From assembly GCA_028694405.1 (NCBI GenBank), contig JAQUTM010000059.1, forward strand, positions 1 to 11,802: a stretch of 11,802 nt of DNA, given 5' to 3'. The stretch is from Oscillospiraceae bacterium (GTDB lineage: Bacteria > Bacillota > Clostridia > Oscillospirales > Ruminococcaceae). Shown here one piece after another: positions 5,937-11,802 of the stretch (positions within the stretch are counted from its first letter, which is position 1; every line of letters begins with the position of its first letter). A model generated the notes under the pieces. It saw only the letters and a program-made list of their open reading frames with translations. It had not been told where the DNA came from and did no database searches. The position numbers and the translations under genes were made by a program.

Positions 5937-6166
5937 TTGATACGGACATGAACCGTTGCAGACGCTTTTTAGAGAGTGCCGCCTTGTGGTGAAAGCGGCT
6001 AAAGCCGAGTAACAGGTTTACCACCGTGGAATGCCGAGGACGAACCTTGGACGTGGAGGCACGTTACAGCCTAAACGAGTGGCACCGTGGGTGCAATTCG
6101 GGTGGAACCGTGGAGTGTTATACGCTTCATCCCGTAATTTATGTTTGCGGGGTGGGGCGTTTTTTG
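5937..6166 (+). promoter_or_regulatory. T-box riboswitch (threonine tRNA-responsive) controlling thrS
   Basis: A transcription-attenuation T-box. Stem I has the AGAGAG bulge (5971-5976), an apical GCCGC/GCGGC helix (5978-5982 / 5995-5999) and a GGTGAA terminal loop (5988-5993). ACC at 6020-6022, followed by A, lies on the 3' side of an internal loop between GAACC/GGTTT and ACGG/CCGT and is the likely threonine specifier. A GCACC/GGTGC hairpin (6082-6094) sits before the T-box. The antiterminator can be drawn fully: CGGG (6099-6102) with CCCG (6131-6134), the 7-nt bulge TGGAACC (6103-6109), and an 8-bp helix 6110-6117 with 6123-6130. The competing terminator uses the same strand: 6122-6134 pairs over all 13 positions (some G-U) with 6148-6160, followed by a T-run. 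The TGGA in the bulge would match a tRNA with a U discriminator. Uncharged tRNA-Thr should favour thrS transcription. Confidence 0.92.
6122..6166 (+). terminator. T-box attenuator terminator of the thrS leader
   Basis: ACGCTTCATCCCG (6122-6134) pairs with CGGGGTGGGGCGT (6148-6160) with no mismatches apart from G-U pairs, followed by TTTTTT. Its left strand is also the right strand of the antiterminator, so the two folds exclude each other. Confidence 0.88.
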
Positions 6167-6242
6167 TTTGTAAAAAAGTCCGGCTCCTGCACAATTACAG
6201 CTATGCGGCAGTACCGCAAATTTGAAAAGGAGAATGGATACC

Positions 6243-8180
6243 ATGAATGTAACATTAAAAGGTGATGTACGAGAGTTTGCAGCGGGCAGCACAGCGGCAG
6301 ACGTTGCAAAAAGTATTGGCATGGGGCTTTATAAAAGCGCCTGTGCAGCGCGTATTGACCGTGAGGTAAAGGATTTACGCACTGTATTGCCGGGAGACTG
6401 CACATTAGAAATTTTGACGTTTGAAGACGCCGAGGGAAAACGTGTGTTTTGGCACACAGCCAGCCATATTTTAGCGCAGGCTGTAAAGCGGTTATACCCT
6501 GCAACAAAATTTGCCATCGGTCCTGCCATTGAGGGTGGATTTTATTACGATTTTGATGTAGAAAAATCTTTCAGCCCTGATGATTTGGAAAAAATTACGG
6601 CTGAGATGAAAAAAATTGTAAAAGAGGGCTTGCCCTTAGAGCGCGTTGAAGTAGACGCGGCTGAGGCACTGGAGTTAATGAAAGATGAGCCCTATAAAAC
6701 AGAGCTGATTCAAGAGCATGCAGGCAAAGGCGAAAAAATAAGCCTGTTTAAACAAGGCGAATTTGTAGATTTATGCGCAGGCCCACACTTGATGGATACC
6801 TCTGCCGTAAAGGCAATTAAGTTAACGATGGCTACCGGTGCATACTGGCGCGGGGACAGCAACAAGCAAAGCCTTTGCCGTGTATATGGCACAGCGTTTC
6901 CAAAAGCAAGTGAACTGGAAGCTCATTTGGCTGCCATTGAGGAGGCCAAAAAGAGAGACCACAATAAGATCGGCCGTGAGCTGGAATATTTTACAACTGT
7001 GGATATTATTGGCCAAGGCTTACCTATTTTACTGCCCAACGGCGCTAAAGTAATACAGACCTTACAGCGCTTTGTAGAAGATGAAGAGGCAAGACGCGGC
7101 TATTTGCTTACAAAAACACCTTTGATGGCAAAACGCGAGCTGTACAAAGTAAGTGGCCATTGGGACCACTACTTGGACGGTATGTTTGTACTGGGAGACC
7201 CCAATGACGAGGAAAAAGAGTGCTTTGCACTGCGCCCCATGACTTGTCCCTTCCAATATCAGGTATTTTTAAACCGTATGCGCAGCTATCGTGATTTGCC
7301 AATGCGTTTGGGTGAGACCAGCACACTGTTTCGCAATGAGGACAGCGGTGAAATGCACGGCTTAATTCGTGTACGCCAGTTTACAATCAGCGAGGGCCAC
7401 TTGATTTTAACGCCGGAACAACTGGAGCAGGAGTTTGCAGGCTGTTTAGAGCTGGCAAACTTTATGATGAAAAGCGTTGGCTTGGCAGATGATGTAACCT
7501 ACCGTTTCTCTCAGTGGGACCCCAACAACACTGCAAAATACGAGGGTACTGCAGAGCAATGGGACGAGGCACAAAGCTTGATGAAAAAAATCTTAGACGA
7601 CTTAGACATCAAGTATGAAATCGGCATTGATGAGGCTGCTTTTTACGGGCCTAAGCTGGATATTCAAATTAAAAATGTACATGGCAAAGAGGATACGCTA
7701 GTTACCATTCAAATTGATATGCTGTTGGCAGAAAAATTTGGCATGGAATATGTTGCCAAAGACGGCACTAAGCAACGTCCTTATATCATTCACCGCACAA
7801 GCCTTGGCTGTTATGAGCGTACACTTGCTTTGATTTTGGAAAAATTTGCAGGTGCGTTGCCTTTGTGGTTAATGCCTACACAAGTAATGATAGTGCCTAT
7901 CAGTGAAGCACACGCAGATTATGCGCAAAAGGTAAAAGATGCTTTAAGTGCGGCAGGTATCCGTGCAGAGGCAGATTACCGCTCTGAAAAAATGGGATAT
8001 AAAATTCGTGAGGCACAGCTGCGTAAAATACCTTATATGCTGGTTGTTGGCGACAAGGAAATGGAAGAGGGAACCGTTGCCGTACGCAGCCCGCGTGACG
8101 AAAACCGCGGCGGCACAAAGCCGTTAGAGCAGTTTATTGAGCAAGCTGTAGCAGAGATTAAAAATTGCGAGATTTTTTAA
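6243..8180 (+). CDS. thrS: Threonine--tRNA ligase
   Basis: A class II aminoacyl-tRNA synthetase that charges tRNA-Thr in the cytoplasm; 645 residues, full length. Order of domains: TGS (about 1-60); editing domain with HTASH (H71, H75) and CAGPH (C178, H182); catalytic core; C-terminal anticodon-binding domain (about 545-640). Zinc ligands in the active site appear as C335 in RPMTCPF, H386 in SEGHL and H517 in IIHRTS. Motif 2 reads RNEDSGEMHGLIRVRQF, the variant I associate with many clostridial enzymes, instead of the E. coli-type RYEPSGTLHGLMRVRGF. I chose ATG 6243 because AAAAGGAGA (6225-6232) lies about 10 nt upstream and the TGS domain starts here; ATG 6234 is too close to that site and TTG 6222 precedes it. 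Controlled by the upstream T-box, ended by a strong terminator. Confidence 0.97.
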   Translation: MNVTLKGDVREFAAGSTAADVAKSIGMGLYKSACAARIDREVKDLRTVLPGDCTLEILTFEDAEGKRVFWHTASHILAQAVKRLYPATKFAIGPAIEGGFYYDFDVEKSFSPDDLEKITAEMKKIVKEGLPLERVEVDAAEALELMKDEPYKTELIQEHAGKGEKISLFKQGEFVDLCAGPHLMDTSAVKAIKLTMATGAYWRGDSNKQSLCRVYGTAFPKASELEAHLAAIEEAKKRDHNKIGRELEYFTTVDIIGQGLPILLPNGAKVIQTLQRFVEDEEARRGYLLTKTPLMAKRELYKVSGHWDHYLDGMFVLGDPNDEEKECFALRPMTCPFQYQVFLNRMRSYRDLPMRLGETSTLFRNEDSGEMHGLIRVRQFTISEGHLILTPEQLEQEFAGCLELANFMMKSVGLADDVTYRFSQWDPNNTAKYEGTAEQWDEAQSLMKKILDDLDIKYEIGIDEAAFYGPKLDIQIKNVHGKEDTLVTIQIDMLLAEKFGMEYVAKDGTKQRPYIIHRTSLGCYERTLALILEKFAGALPLWLMPTQVMIVPISEAHADYAQKVKDALSAAGIRAEADYRSEKMGYKIREAQLRKIPYMLVVGDKEMEEGTVAVRSPRDENRGGTKPLEQFIEQAVAEIKNCEIF

Positions 8181-8189
8181 TCAGTAAAT

Positions 8190-8231
8190 AAAACAAAGGC
8201 ACTTTGTAACTTACAAAGTGCCTTTGTTTTT
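8190..8231 (+). terminator. Intrinsic terminator after thrS
   Basis: A near-continuous perfect inverted repeat: the arm at 8190-8209 (AAAACAAAGGCA...) is complementary along its whole length to the arm at 8211-8230, ending in a T-run. The A-rich start makes it potentially bidirectional. Confidence 0.9.
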
Positions 8232-8248
8232 AAAGAGAGGGTAACTGT

Positions 8249-8716
8249 ATGCTGTATTGTTATGTATATACGTTTGGCAGCATAGAAGCCGTAAGCCTGA
8301 CAGCAGATGAAAACCGCTTGTTGTACATTGATTTTGGCATAACAGCCCGTGGAAACGTACAGGAAACGGCTTTGCTGAAAGAGGTTGCCGCACAGCTGGG
8401 TGCATATTTTAAAGGAGAGAGAAAAAGGTTTGACTTTCCTTTTTACGCGCAAGGTACCCAGTTTCAGCAAAAAGTGTGGGCACAGCTGCAAACAATACCT
8501 TATGGAGAAACAGCCAGTTATAAGCAAATTGCTGTAGCTGTAAAAAACGAAAAAGCTTGCCGCGCTGTGGGAATGGCAAACAACAAAAACCCCTTGCCCA
8601 TTGTAATCCCTTGTCACCGCATTATCGGGGCAAACGGCAGCATGGTAGGGTATGCAGGCGGTCTGTTTATTAAAACAGAACTGTTAAAACTGGAGCGCCG
8701 GCGTAAAGACACATAA
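8249..8716 (+). CDS. ogt: Methylated-DNA--protein-cysteine methyltransferase (O6-alkylguanine repair)
   Basis: A suicide DNA-repair protein that moves the alkyl group from O6-alkylguanine to its own cysteine. The 155-residue product has the usual small N-terminal domain (1-65) and the C-terminal DNA-binding and active-site domain. The active-site motif IPCHRI carries C122, and the helix-turn-helix carries the arginine finger in ACRAVGMANNKNP (R105), followed by VGYAGGLFIKTELLKLE. No Ada-type regulatory domain is present, so Ogt-like is the better name. GAGAGG (8235-8240) supports the ATG at 8249. It begins 18 nt after the thrS terminator; I see no promoter in that gap, so it may depend on read-through from thrS or on a promoter inside thrS. 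Confidence 0.94.
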   Translation: MLYCYVYTFGSIEAVSLTADENRLLYIDFGITARGNVQETALLKEVAAQLGAYFKGERKRFDFPFYAQGTQFQQKVWAQLQTIPYGETASYKQIAVAVKNEKACRAVGMANNKNPLPIVIPCHRIIGANGSMVGYAGGLFIKTELLKLERRRKDT

Positions 8717-8718
8717 AG

Positions 8719-8768
8719 AAAAAGCGATATTCCTTTTAGCATACACGCTAAAAGCAATACCGCTTTTT
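8719..8768. terminator. Bidirectional terminator between ogt and the DUF1540 gene
   Basis: AAAAAGCG, TATT and TTTTAGC on the left pair in turn with GCTAAAA, AATA and CGCTTTTT on the right, with small mismatched positions between helices. A-run and T-run at opposite ends suit both converging genes. Confidence 0.8.
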
Positions 8769-8777
8769 TGCTATTTA

Positions 8778-8933
8778 CTATTTCTCTTGATAGGATTTGC
8801 AAAAGTGAGGGTTTTCAACACCGTGGGTAGTATTTGCTTCGTGGGTAATTTCAATTTTGGAAAGATCACATTTGTTGCAGCCAACATTATGTGCACATTC
8901 ACATACGTTACAAGATACACCTGTATTCTCCAT
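8778..8933 (-). CDS. DUF1540 cysteine-rich mini-protein
   Basis: A 51-residue protein with six cysteines (C8, C11, C13, C19, C22, C45) and histidines at 15, 31, 37 and 43. The arrangement, CxxCxC-x-HN, then CxxCDLSKIEIT, then HG, then FC near the end, fits DUF1540, short proteins common in Clostridia with unknown function. The cysteine and histidine pattern suggests a bound metal such as zinc, which is inference. The start at 8933 is chosen because AGGAGG (8941-8948 region) lies about 7 nt upstream; a longer in-frame reading from 9059 has no such site and would add an unlikely N-terminus across the promoter region. It has its own promoter-like sequence and shares a terminator with ogt. Confidence 0.85.
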   Translation of the reverse strand: MENTGVSCNVCECAHNVGCNKCDLSKIEITHEANTTHGVENPHFCKSYQEK

Positions 8934-8982
8934 AATGGCACCTCCTTTATTTGATGTAATTAGTATAGGAAAAACAGACAAA

Positions 8983-9010
8983 ATTATACTTGTACGGCAA
9001 ATTTGGTAAA
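8983..9010 (-). promoter_or_regulatory. Candidate promoter for the DUF1540 gene
   Basis: On the minus strand a perfect -10 TATAAT (8983-8988) has TTTACC (9005-9010) 16 bp upstream, a four-of-six -35 match. Transcription would start about 45 nt before the DUF1540 start codon. It points away from the MarR promoter at 9096-9124. Confidence 0.45.
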
Positions 9011-9095
9011 GCTGTAAATACTTGCATACAACGTTATAAAATACTTGCTCTTTTTTCATAAAATGTTATCAATTCATATAAAATAGGCAAATTTA

Positions 9096-9124
9096 TTGAC
9101 ATAAAGAAAAGAGACAGATATAAT
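9096..9124 (+). promoter_or_regulatory. Perfect consensus promoter for the MarR-MATE operon
   Basis: TTGACA (9096-9101), a 17-bp spacer and TATAAT (9119-9124), matching the sigma-A consensus at all twelve positions. Such a strong promoter is consistent with a repressor-controlled operon. Confidence 0.8.
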
Positions 9125-9126
9125 AA

Positions 9127-9140
9127 GTCTGATTTCGGAC
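9127..9140 (+). promoter_or_regulatory. Candidate MarR operator at the transcription start
   Basis: GTCTGA-TT-TCGGAC is a 14-bp inverted repeat with a single T/G exception. It lies right after the -10 box, covering the expected start of transcription. Binding by the adjacent MarR protein is inferred from position only; in RNA it would be a short 5' hairpin. Confidence 0.4.
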
Positions 9141-9158
9141 ATTAAAAGCGGAGAGATT

Positions 9159-9608
9159 ATGGAAAAAACAGTAGACCAACAACATTATTTGTTAAATAAG
9201 CTTTTTAAAGCGCAGGACCGCTTTTATTATGAAGCGGCGGCAAAGGCTAAGCTGTCAGAGACAGCCTTTAGAATTATGTACAGCTTATACGACAGCCGAA
9301 AAAGTATCACGCAAAGCGAGTTGTGTAAAGACTGGTACTATTCCAAGCAAACCATCAATTCGGCTGTAAAAAAACTGGAAGAGATGGAGTATGTACACCT
9401 AAACGCCGAGACGGGAAAAGGAAACAGAAAAAGAATTTGTTTAACCCCAAAAGGCAATGCCTATGGAGACGAAAACATAAAACCGCTTATTTGTGCAGAA
9501 AAAGCTGCGCTGCGCTGTTTTACAAATGAAGAAAGAGAACTGCTTTTATCGCTTATGCAAAAGCAGCTGCAACAATTAAAAGAAAGTACGGGGAACACAT
9601 GCAAATAA
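9159..9608 (+). CDS. MarR-family transcriptional regulator
   Basis: A 149-residue cytoplasmic DNA-binding protein, typical MarR length. N-terminal and C-terminal helices (about 5-30 and 123-143) would form the dimer interface. The winged helix spans about residues 34-98, with the recognition part SELCKDWYYSKQTINSAVKK (53-72) and a basic wing GKGNRKRICLTPKG (86-99) that shows the usual LTPKG ending. Such proteins usually repress their own operon and release on binding a small molecule; the ligand is unknown. GGAGAG (9150-9155) supports the ATG at 9159. Its 3' end overlaps the MATE gene by 10 nt, so the two are translationally coupled and the regulator probably controls the transporter. A consensus promoter and a palindrome lie upstream. 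Confidence 0.9.
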   Translation: MEKTVDQQHYLLNKLFKAQDRFYYEAAAKAKLSETAFRIMYSLYDSRKSITQSELCKDWYYSKQTINSAVKKLEEMEYVHLNAETGKGNRKRICLTPKGNAYGDENIKPLICAEKAALRCFTNEERELLLSLMQKQLQQLKESTGNTCK

Positions 9609-10927
9609 GCTTATCAGAACATTTTACTTACAAAAAACTTTTCCGCTTTGTATTACCGTGCGTTACCATGATGCTGGTTACCTCGCTGTATACGGTTACA
9701 GACGGCTTTTTTGTCTCTAACTTTGTGGGTAAAAATGCCTTTGCTGCCCTCAATTTAATATGGCCCTTTTTAACCATTATAGGGGCTGCCGGTTTTATGA
9801 TTGGTGCAGGCGGCAGCGCGTTAATTTCGTATACCTTGGGCATGGGAGACGAAAAGAAAGCAAATGAAATTTTTACCATGCTGGTGGCAGTGCTTACGGT
9901 TGTGGGTGTAGCTGTTTCTGCCGTAAGCTTTGTATTTATGCGCCCGATTTCTGTCTTTTTGGGTGCCGGCGCATCTACCCTAGAGGACTGTGTTTTATAC
10001 GGCAGAATTTTATTATGCGCCAACCCACTGTTTATGTTGCAGGTGGCATTTCAAAGTTTTTTGGTAACGGCAGAAAAACCAAAACTGGGATTGTGGATTT
10101 CGGTGTTTTCGGGTGCCACCAATTTTATTTTTGACTTTTTACTGGTATACGTTTTTTCGCTTGGCGTTTGGGGTGCTGCGCTTGCTACGGCTTTTAGCCA
10201 AGCGGTGGGCGGCGTAATACCGATTGTTTACTTTTTTTGCAAAAATAGCAGCCGCTTACGGTTTGTAAAAACAAAGCTGCATGTATCCGCTTTGTGGAAA
10301 GCTGCTGCAAACGGCTCTTCTGAAATGCTGTCCAATATTTCGGGCTCCATCGTAAACTTAATTTACAATTATCAGCTGTTGCGCCTAGTGGCCGAAAACG
10401 GCGTAGCGGCTTATGGAGCTATTATGTATGTAGCATTTGTGTTTGCAGCCCTGTTTATTGGGTATGCCATGGGGTGCACCCCTATAATCGGCTACCACTA
10501 TGGTGCGGGCAATAGCAGAGAATTAAAAAGTCTTTTGCAAAAAAGCTTGCTGCTTACCACAGCCGCTAGTATTATTATGTTTGTTTTGGCAGAACTGCTT
10601 GCGGCACCGCTGGCAAAGCTTTATGTGGGATACGACCCACATCTTTATGCTATGACGGTGCAGGGTATGCGTCTTTTTTCGCTGTCTTTTTTATTGGTTG
10701 GGTTTAATATATTTGGCTCGGCCTTTTTTACGGGGCTTAATAATGGAAAAGTTTCGGCGCTTATTTCTTTTTTGCGCACATTGGTTATTCAGGTTATTAC
10801 TATTTTGGCGCTGCCCCTTATTTGGGGATTAAACGGCATTTGGCTTGCTACCGTAGTGGCCGAAGCTTTAACTTTTATTGTTACGCTGAGCTTGCTGTTT
10901 GTTAACCGCAAAAAGTACCACTATTAA
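9599..10927 (+). CDS. MATE-family multidrug/toxin efflux transporter
   Basis: An integral membrane exporter of the MATE family, which uses Na+ or H+ gradients to expel cationic drugs and metabolites. The 442-residue product has about 12 hydrophobic segments and family landmarks in the first half: LYTVTDGFFVSNFVG in TM1, with D35 at the position of the conserved acidic residue of NorM-type proteins, and GAGGSALISYTLGMGD (69-84). A second copy of this pattern, GYAMGCTPIIGYHYGAGN, opens the C-terminal half, as expected from the internal duplication. The start overlaps the MarR end by 10 nt in another frame, with GGGGAA just upstream. Substrate and coupling ion cannot be read from the sequence. 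No truncation or frameshift is seen. Confidence 0.93.
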   Translation: MQISLSEHFTYKKLFRFVLPCVTMMLVTSLYTVTDGFFVSNFVGKNAFAALNLIWPFLTIIGAAGFMIGAGGSALISYTLGMGDEKKANEIFTMLVAVLTVVGVAVSAVSFVFMRPISVFLGAGASTLEDCVLYGRILLCANPLFMLQVAFQSFLVTAEKPKLGLWISVFSGATNFIFDFLLVYVFSLGVWGAALATAFSQAVGGVIPIVYFFCKNSSRLRFVKTKLHVSALWKAAANGSSEMLSNISGSIVNLIYNYQLLRLVAENGVAAYGAIMYVAFVFAALFIGYAMGCTPIIGYHYGAGNSRELKSLLQKSLLLTTAASIIMFVLAELLAAPLAKLYVGYDPHLYAMTVQGMRLFSLSFLLVGFNIFGSAFFTGLNNGKVSALISFLRTLVIQVITILALPLIWGLNGIWLATVVAEALTFIVTLSLLFVNRKKYHY

Positions 10928-11104
10928 ATATGGTAAAACAAAGATATTCCACTGCTGCTGGCTGTATGGTAAATACCGCTATCCTTTTTTACCTGCCGAA
11001 AATTTGCTTTTTGTACCGCAGCTTTGTAAGGCTGAAAATGTACAAGTGGCGTGTGTTGTCTTATTTTTAATAGGTAACAAATGTATATAAAATAGTTTTA
11101 TTTT

Positions 11105-11144
11105 AGTAGTCACCCCTATGGATACAGGGGTGGCTGCTTTTTTT
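11105..11144 (+). terminator. Intrinsic terminator after the MarR-MATE operon
   Basis: AGTAGTCACCCCT (11105-11117) pairs along all 13 positions (two G-U) with AGGGGTGGCTGCT (11126-11138), followed by a T-run. It lies 177 nt after the MATE stop, so the operon has a long 3' UTR. Confidence 0.88.
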
Positions 11145-11175
11145 ATTTACAATTTAAAAAAATACGATAAAATGG

Positions 11176-11204
11176 TAGAAATTTGTAAAAATATATAGTA
11201 TGAT
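11176..11204 (+). promoter_or_regulatory. Candidate promoter for the secreted Calx-beta-like protein
   Basis: TAGAAA (11176-11181), a 17-bp spacer and TATGAT (11199-11204) are a moderate match to sigma-A. They would leave about 75 nt of leader before the ATG at 11286. The region is very AT-rich, so chance matches are possible. Confidence 0.4.
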
Positions 11205-11285
11205 GTATTGTAAATAAGGTATTCCAAATTATGTAAAATTTATACCCTGTCACTTTATCGTACCAACAAACAGAGGAGAAAAAGT

Positions 11286-11802
11286 ATGCAGAAAATCTTT
11301 AAACGCATAACTGCCCTATTTTTAGTTGCTGTGCTTACAGTAGCCATTTTCCCCGTGGAGATATTTGCTTATGTAGCGGATAAAGAACCGTCGGTTACAG
11401 TAGTAAATCAACAGGGGGAAAGCATTACTGCAGACGAGAGCTGGGAGGAAACTTTCCCCTACGGCACCTTTGCGTTTCAAAACAGCTCCGGTACCGTTAC
11501 CGAAGGCGAGCGTATGCGCTTAAAGGTATACCGTTTGGGCGGAACCTTAGGCAAGGCCAGTATTATGGTAACCTATGTTCCTGCAATAGCCCAGATAAAT
11601 GAAGAGAGCTATACATATGCCAATGCGGCAGGAAGCAAGGATATTGAAATTTATGTAGAGGACCCACTGCCCATTACGGCTTACCAAGCGGTTGGAAAAG
11701 ACCCCGAGCCGCTAAAGCCCGAAACCCCGGCGGCAGTTTCGGTACAAGATGCAGCCCCTGCCGAGGGACAGGAAGTCTCTACAGATAAACTGTTAACCGC
11801 CC
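11286..11802 (+). CDS. Secreted protein with a Calx-beta-like segment, partial
   Basis: The first 172 codons of an open frame that continues past the window edge. It starts with a classical Sec signal peptide: basic MQKIFKR, a hydrophobic core to about residue 23, and a probable cleavage after IFA (residue 28). The next part (about 55-128) reads YGTFAFQNSSGTVTEGERMR, then a VYRLGG run, then ASIMVTY. This resembles the Calx-beta pattern (F.F....Y.V.EG, then V.R.GG..G..S..Y) found in calcium-linked adhesion or surface proteins. A proline-, alanine- and glutamate-rich linker follows (about 138-165), typical between extracellular domains. GAGGAG lies about 8 nt before the ATG. A large cell-surface or exported protein is likely; its role cannot be judged without the rest. 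The signal peptide is confident, the domain call moderate. Confidence 0.75.
   Translation, partial: MQKIFKRITALFLVAVLTVAIFPVEIFAYVADKEPSVTVVNQQGESITADESWEETFPYGTFAFQNSSGTVTEGERMRLKVYRLGGTLGKASIMVTYVPAIAQINEESYTYANAAGSKDIEIYVEDPLPITAYQAVGKDPEPLKPETPAAVSVQDAAPAEGQEVSTDKLLTA

Larger units (their letters stand above)
10928..11285. other. Intergenic region after the MATE gene
   Basis: This 358-nt gap holds a terminator (11105-11144), a candidate promoter (11176-11204) and the ribosome site of the next gene. Between 10930 and 11070 there is a 46-codon reading frame starting 2 nt after the MATE stop. It has no Shine-Dalgarno sequence and no recognisable similarity, so I do not call it as a gene. 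Confidence 0.6.

Noticed and set aside
6222..6242. Longer thrS start at TTG 6222 or ATG 6234
   Set aside because: These codons lie on or against the Shine-Dalgarno sequence AAAAGGAGA; ATG 6243 has proper spacing and begins the TGS domain.
6026..6265. 79-residue frame across the thrS leader
   Set aside because: It overlaps the T-box antiterminator and terminator, whose structure explains the sequence, and it has no homology I recognise.
8934..9059. N-terminal extension of the DUF1540 frame
   Set aside because: The strong AGGAGG site sits just before ATG 8933, and the extension covers the candidate promoter and has no ribosome site.
9159..10927. MarR-MATE operon as a new resistance system
   Set aside because: Coupled MarR-MATE pairs are common in Clostridia; nothing in the proteins themselves departs from the families.
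1..11802. CRISPR array, tRNA/rRNA genes, insertion sequence, phage or toxin-antitoxin module
   Set aside because: No direct-repeat series, no transposase or integrase, no cloverleaf pattern and no recognisable toxin-antitoxin pair was found on either strand by reading.

Overview
The window looks like chromosomal DNA of a Bacillota, most likely a Clostridia-class gut-type anaerobe. The evidence is an RNase Y gene with AAGGAG-type ribosome binding sites, a T-box leader in front of thrS, a DUF1540 protein, a MarR/MATE pair, and many intrinsic terminators with U-tracts. No genus can be named from this sequence. No phage genes, insertion sequences, tRNA or rRNA genes or CRISPR arrays were seen.

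Layout. At the left edge, on the minus strand, is the 5' two thirds of ymdB (metallophosphoesterase), with its own promoter. Divergent from it is a 523-residue FAD-dependent oxidoreductase of the UDP-galactopyranose-mutase/protoporphyrinogen-oxidase-like superfamily, behind a long leader. Next come a small NTF2-like (SnoaL-fold) protein and a bidirectional terminator. On the minus strand follow a low-molecular-weight protein tyrosine phosphatase and rny (RNase Y), separated by an intrinsic terminator. rny and thrS are divergent, with back-to-back consensus promoters; an 8-bp inverted repeat flanks the rny -35 box. thrS is preceded by a leader in which the T-box antiterminator and terminator can be drawn by hand as mutually exclusive structures, with a threonine ACC codon as likely specifier. 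After thrS are a strong terminator, an O6-alkylguanine-DNA alkyltransferase (ogt), a convergent Cys-rich DUF1540 mini-protein (minus strand), a MarR-family regulator overlapping a MATE efflux transporter, and a terminator. The start of a secreted protein with a Calx-beta-like segment runs off the right edge.

How the genes relate. The window is mostly housekeeping: RNA decay (rny, ymdB), translation (thrS), DNA repair (ogt) and a regulated efflux pair (MarR-MATE). The transcription units are short and each is bounded by hairpin terminators. rny and ymdB, which are adjacent in Bacillus subtilis, are separated here by about 2.8 kb holding three unrelated genes on both strands.

I found no convincing multi-gene novel system. 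The better leads are the symmetric site on the rny promoter together with a leader of roughly 214 nt, a duplicated T-box-like motif in the thrS leader, the orphan FAD enzyme without glycan neighbours, and the truncated secreted protein.
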